From an uncultured Sutterella sp. (GTDB lineage: Bacteria > Pseudomonadota > Gammaproteobacteria > Burkholderiales > Burkholderiaceae_F): a DNA stretch of 64,000 nt. Numbering within the stretch: position 1 is the first letter of the stretch; each line of letters starts with the position of its first letter. The stretch spans positions 62,001 to 126,000 of the forward strand of contig UPZS01000001.1 of the NCBI GenBank assembly GCA_900538905.1. The letters run 5' to 3'. Both the position numbers and the translations under genes were made by a program. The notes beneath the pieces are model-generated. The model was not told where the DNA came from, did no database searches, and was given only the letters and a program-made list of their open reading frames with translations. This document shows positions 62,857 to 64,000 of this stretch, in pieces.

Positions 62857-64000
62857 ATGACTCAGAAAAATACTCCTTTTGCCATTACGCTTGATGTGGG
62901 CAGTTCTCTGGAAAACCGCACGGGCTCTTGGCGTACCGTTAAGCCGACCTATGTCAACCGACTGCCGCCGTGCAACGCCAAGTGTCCTGCCGGCGAAAAG
63001 TGCCAGGCGTGGCTGTATGCGGCCGAGTCGGGCAATTACGAAGAAGCCTGGAAGCGCATCACGGCCGACAATCCGTTCCCGGCCTGCATGGGGCGCGTGT
63101 GCTATCACACCTGTGAAACGGCCTGCAACCGCGGCGGTCTCGACGAATCCGTGGGTATCAATTCGGTGGAGCGGTTCCTAGGCGACAATGCGCTTGCCAA
63201 GGGTTGGGATCTGCCCAAGCCTCAGCAGGAAACCGGCAAGCGCGTGCTCGTGGTGGGCGCCGGTCCCGCCGGCTTGAGCGCGGCTTACCATCTGCGCCAG
63301 GCCGGCCACACCGTACACGTGGTCGAAGGTGCACAGGCCGGCGGCGGCATGATGCGCTACGGTATTCCGAAGTATCGTCTGCCCCGTGAAGTACTCGATG
63401 CGGAAATCGAGCGCATTGTGCGCACGGGGGTGACGATTGAATACGGCCGCGAAGTGACCGATCTTGCACAGGAAATGAAGGAAGGCAAGTACGACGCTGT
63501 GTTCCTGGGCGTGGGTGCACATTTGGCTCGACGCACCTATATCCCAGCGGGCGACGCCTCGCGCGTCCTGGACGCCGTGAGCGTTCTCAAGGACGTTGCC
63601 GAGGATGAAAAGCCGATGCTCGGTCGCCGCGTGGCCATTTACGGCGGCGGCAACACAGCTATCGACGTGGCACGTACCGTGCGACGCATGGGTGCTGAAC
63701 CCCTGGTGGTGTACCGCCGTACACGCGATCGCGCGCCGGCGCATCAGACCGAAATTCAGGAGGCCATCGAAGAAGGCGTCAACATGAAGTGGCTCTCGAC
63801 CATTCGTGAGGCACAAGGCGGCGAAATTAAGATCGAGAAGATGGAGCTTGACGAAAACGGCAAGCCGCGCGGTACGGGTGTCTATGAAAACATCGCCGTC
63901 GATACGGTGGTGCTGGCGCTCGGTCAGCAGACCAATCTCGGGTTCCTCGCCAACTTCCCCGGACTGCAGGCTCAGGACGACGAGCTTTTGGTTGACGAAA
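62857..64000 (+). CDS. GltD-like NAD(P)-binding flavo-FeS oxidoreductase, partial
   Basis: The gene is cut by the window end (381 codons seen). The N-terminal Fe-S motifs are PPCNAKCPAGEKCQAWLYAA and CMGRVCYHTCETACNRGG. The FAD site is RVLVVGAGPAGLSAAYHLRQ and the second nucleotide site is VAIYGGGNTAIDVARTVRRM, followed by a GLGQQTN-like ALGQQTNLGF. This is the fold of the GltD/NfnB small subunits. It lies 41 bp after the beta gene on the same strand with GGAAG upstream, so it probably couples the oxidoreductase to NAD(P). No separate ferredoxin (delta) gene appears before the edge. Confidence 0.88.
   Translation, partial: MTQKNTPFAITLDVGSSLENRTGSWRTVKPTYVNRLPPCNAKCPAGEKCQAWLYAAESGNYEEAWKRITADNPFPACMGRVCYHTCETACNRGGLDESVGINSVERFLGDNALAKGWDLPKPQQETGKRVLVVGAGPAGLSAAYHLRQAGHTVHVVEGAQAGGGMMRYGIPKYRLPREVLDAEIERIVRTGVTIEYGREVTDLAQEMKEGKYDAVFLGVGAHLARRTYIPAGDASRVLDAVSVLKDVAEDEKPMLGRRVAIYGGGNTAIDVARTVRRMGAEPLVVYRRTRDRAPAHQTEIQEAIEEGVNMKWLSTIREAQGGEIKIEKMELDENGKPRGTGVYENIAVDTVVLALGQQTNLGFLANFPGLQAQDDELLVDE

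Overview
The window is a chromosomal segment of a Gram-negative betaproteobacterium, most likely a member of the Sutterellaceae (order Burkholderiales). I infer this from the Burkholderiales-type order tRNA-Tyr, tRNA-Gly, tRNA-Thr, tuf, tRNA-Trp, secE, nusG, rplKAJL, rpoBC, then rpsL, rpsG, fusA, tuf and the S10, spc and alpha ribosomal operons. The anaerobe-like accessory content also fits: a 2-oxoacid:acceptor oxidoreductase, a TorA-type molybdoenzyme, and several Tat-exported oxidoreductases. No database search was possible, so the taxon is an inference.

Positions 1-5400 hold cytochrome bd oxidase genes (cydP, cydA; minus strand), a PAS/AAA+/Fis-type regulator with a degenerate AAA+ core, an alpha/beta hydrolase and two small unknown proteins. 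Positions 5400-19900 hold a tRNA cluster with tuf, then the secE-nusG, L11/L10 and rpoBC genes, closed by a strong terminator. Positions 20000-27200 are an accessory block between rpoC and rpsL: a TorC-like monoheme cytochrome, a frameshifted TorA-like molybdoenzyme, and on the minus strand iadA, an MtaD-like deaminase and a divergent adenosylhomocysteinase-like protein. Positions 27300-46900 carry the str (rpsL-rpsG-fusA-tuf), S10, spc and alpha operons. infA is absent from its usual place between secY and rpmJ. Several inter-operon gaps contain good sigma70-like promoters and strong hairpins.

Positions 46970-59600 are accessory again: galE; a minus-strand group of Tat-exported proteins (an amidohydrolase-like gene with an in-frame stop, a DUF362 protein and an aldo/keto reductase) next to a LysR regulator; a secreted cupin; a crotonase and a Pat-type acyl-CoA synthetase/acetyltransferase; a second DUF362 protein; a DUF1801 protein with a histone H1-like tail; and a DUF3455 lipoprotein. 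Positions 59900-64000 carry a plus-strand operon for a three-subunit 2-oxoacid:acceptor oxidoreductase followed by a GltD-like flavo-FeS subunit, cut by the window edge.

The translation and transcription genes form one highly expressed block with strong codon bias, which also creates very long meaningless antisense frames. The flanking genes suggest low-oxygen or anaerobic respiration and fermentation. The observations most worth a second look are the adenosylhomocysteinase-like protein with a changed active site beside a deaminase, the two disrupted exported enzymes, the DUF362 pair, of which one has lost the family Cys/His motifs, and the structured intergenic elements of the ribosomal operons.
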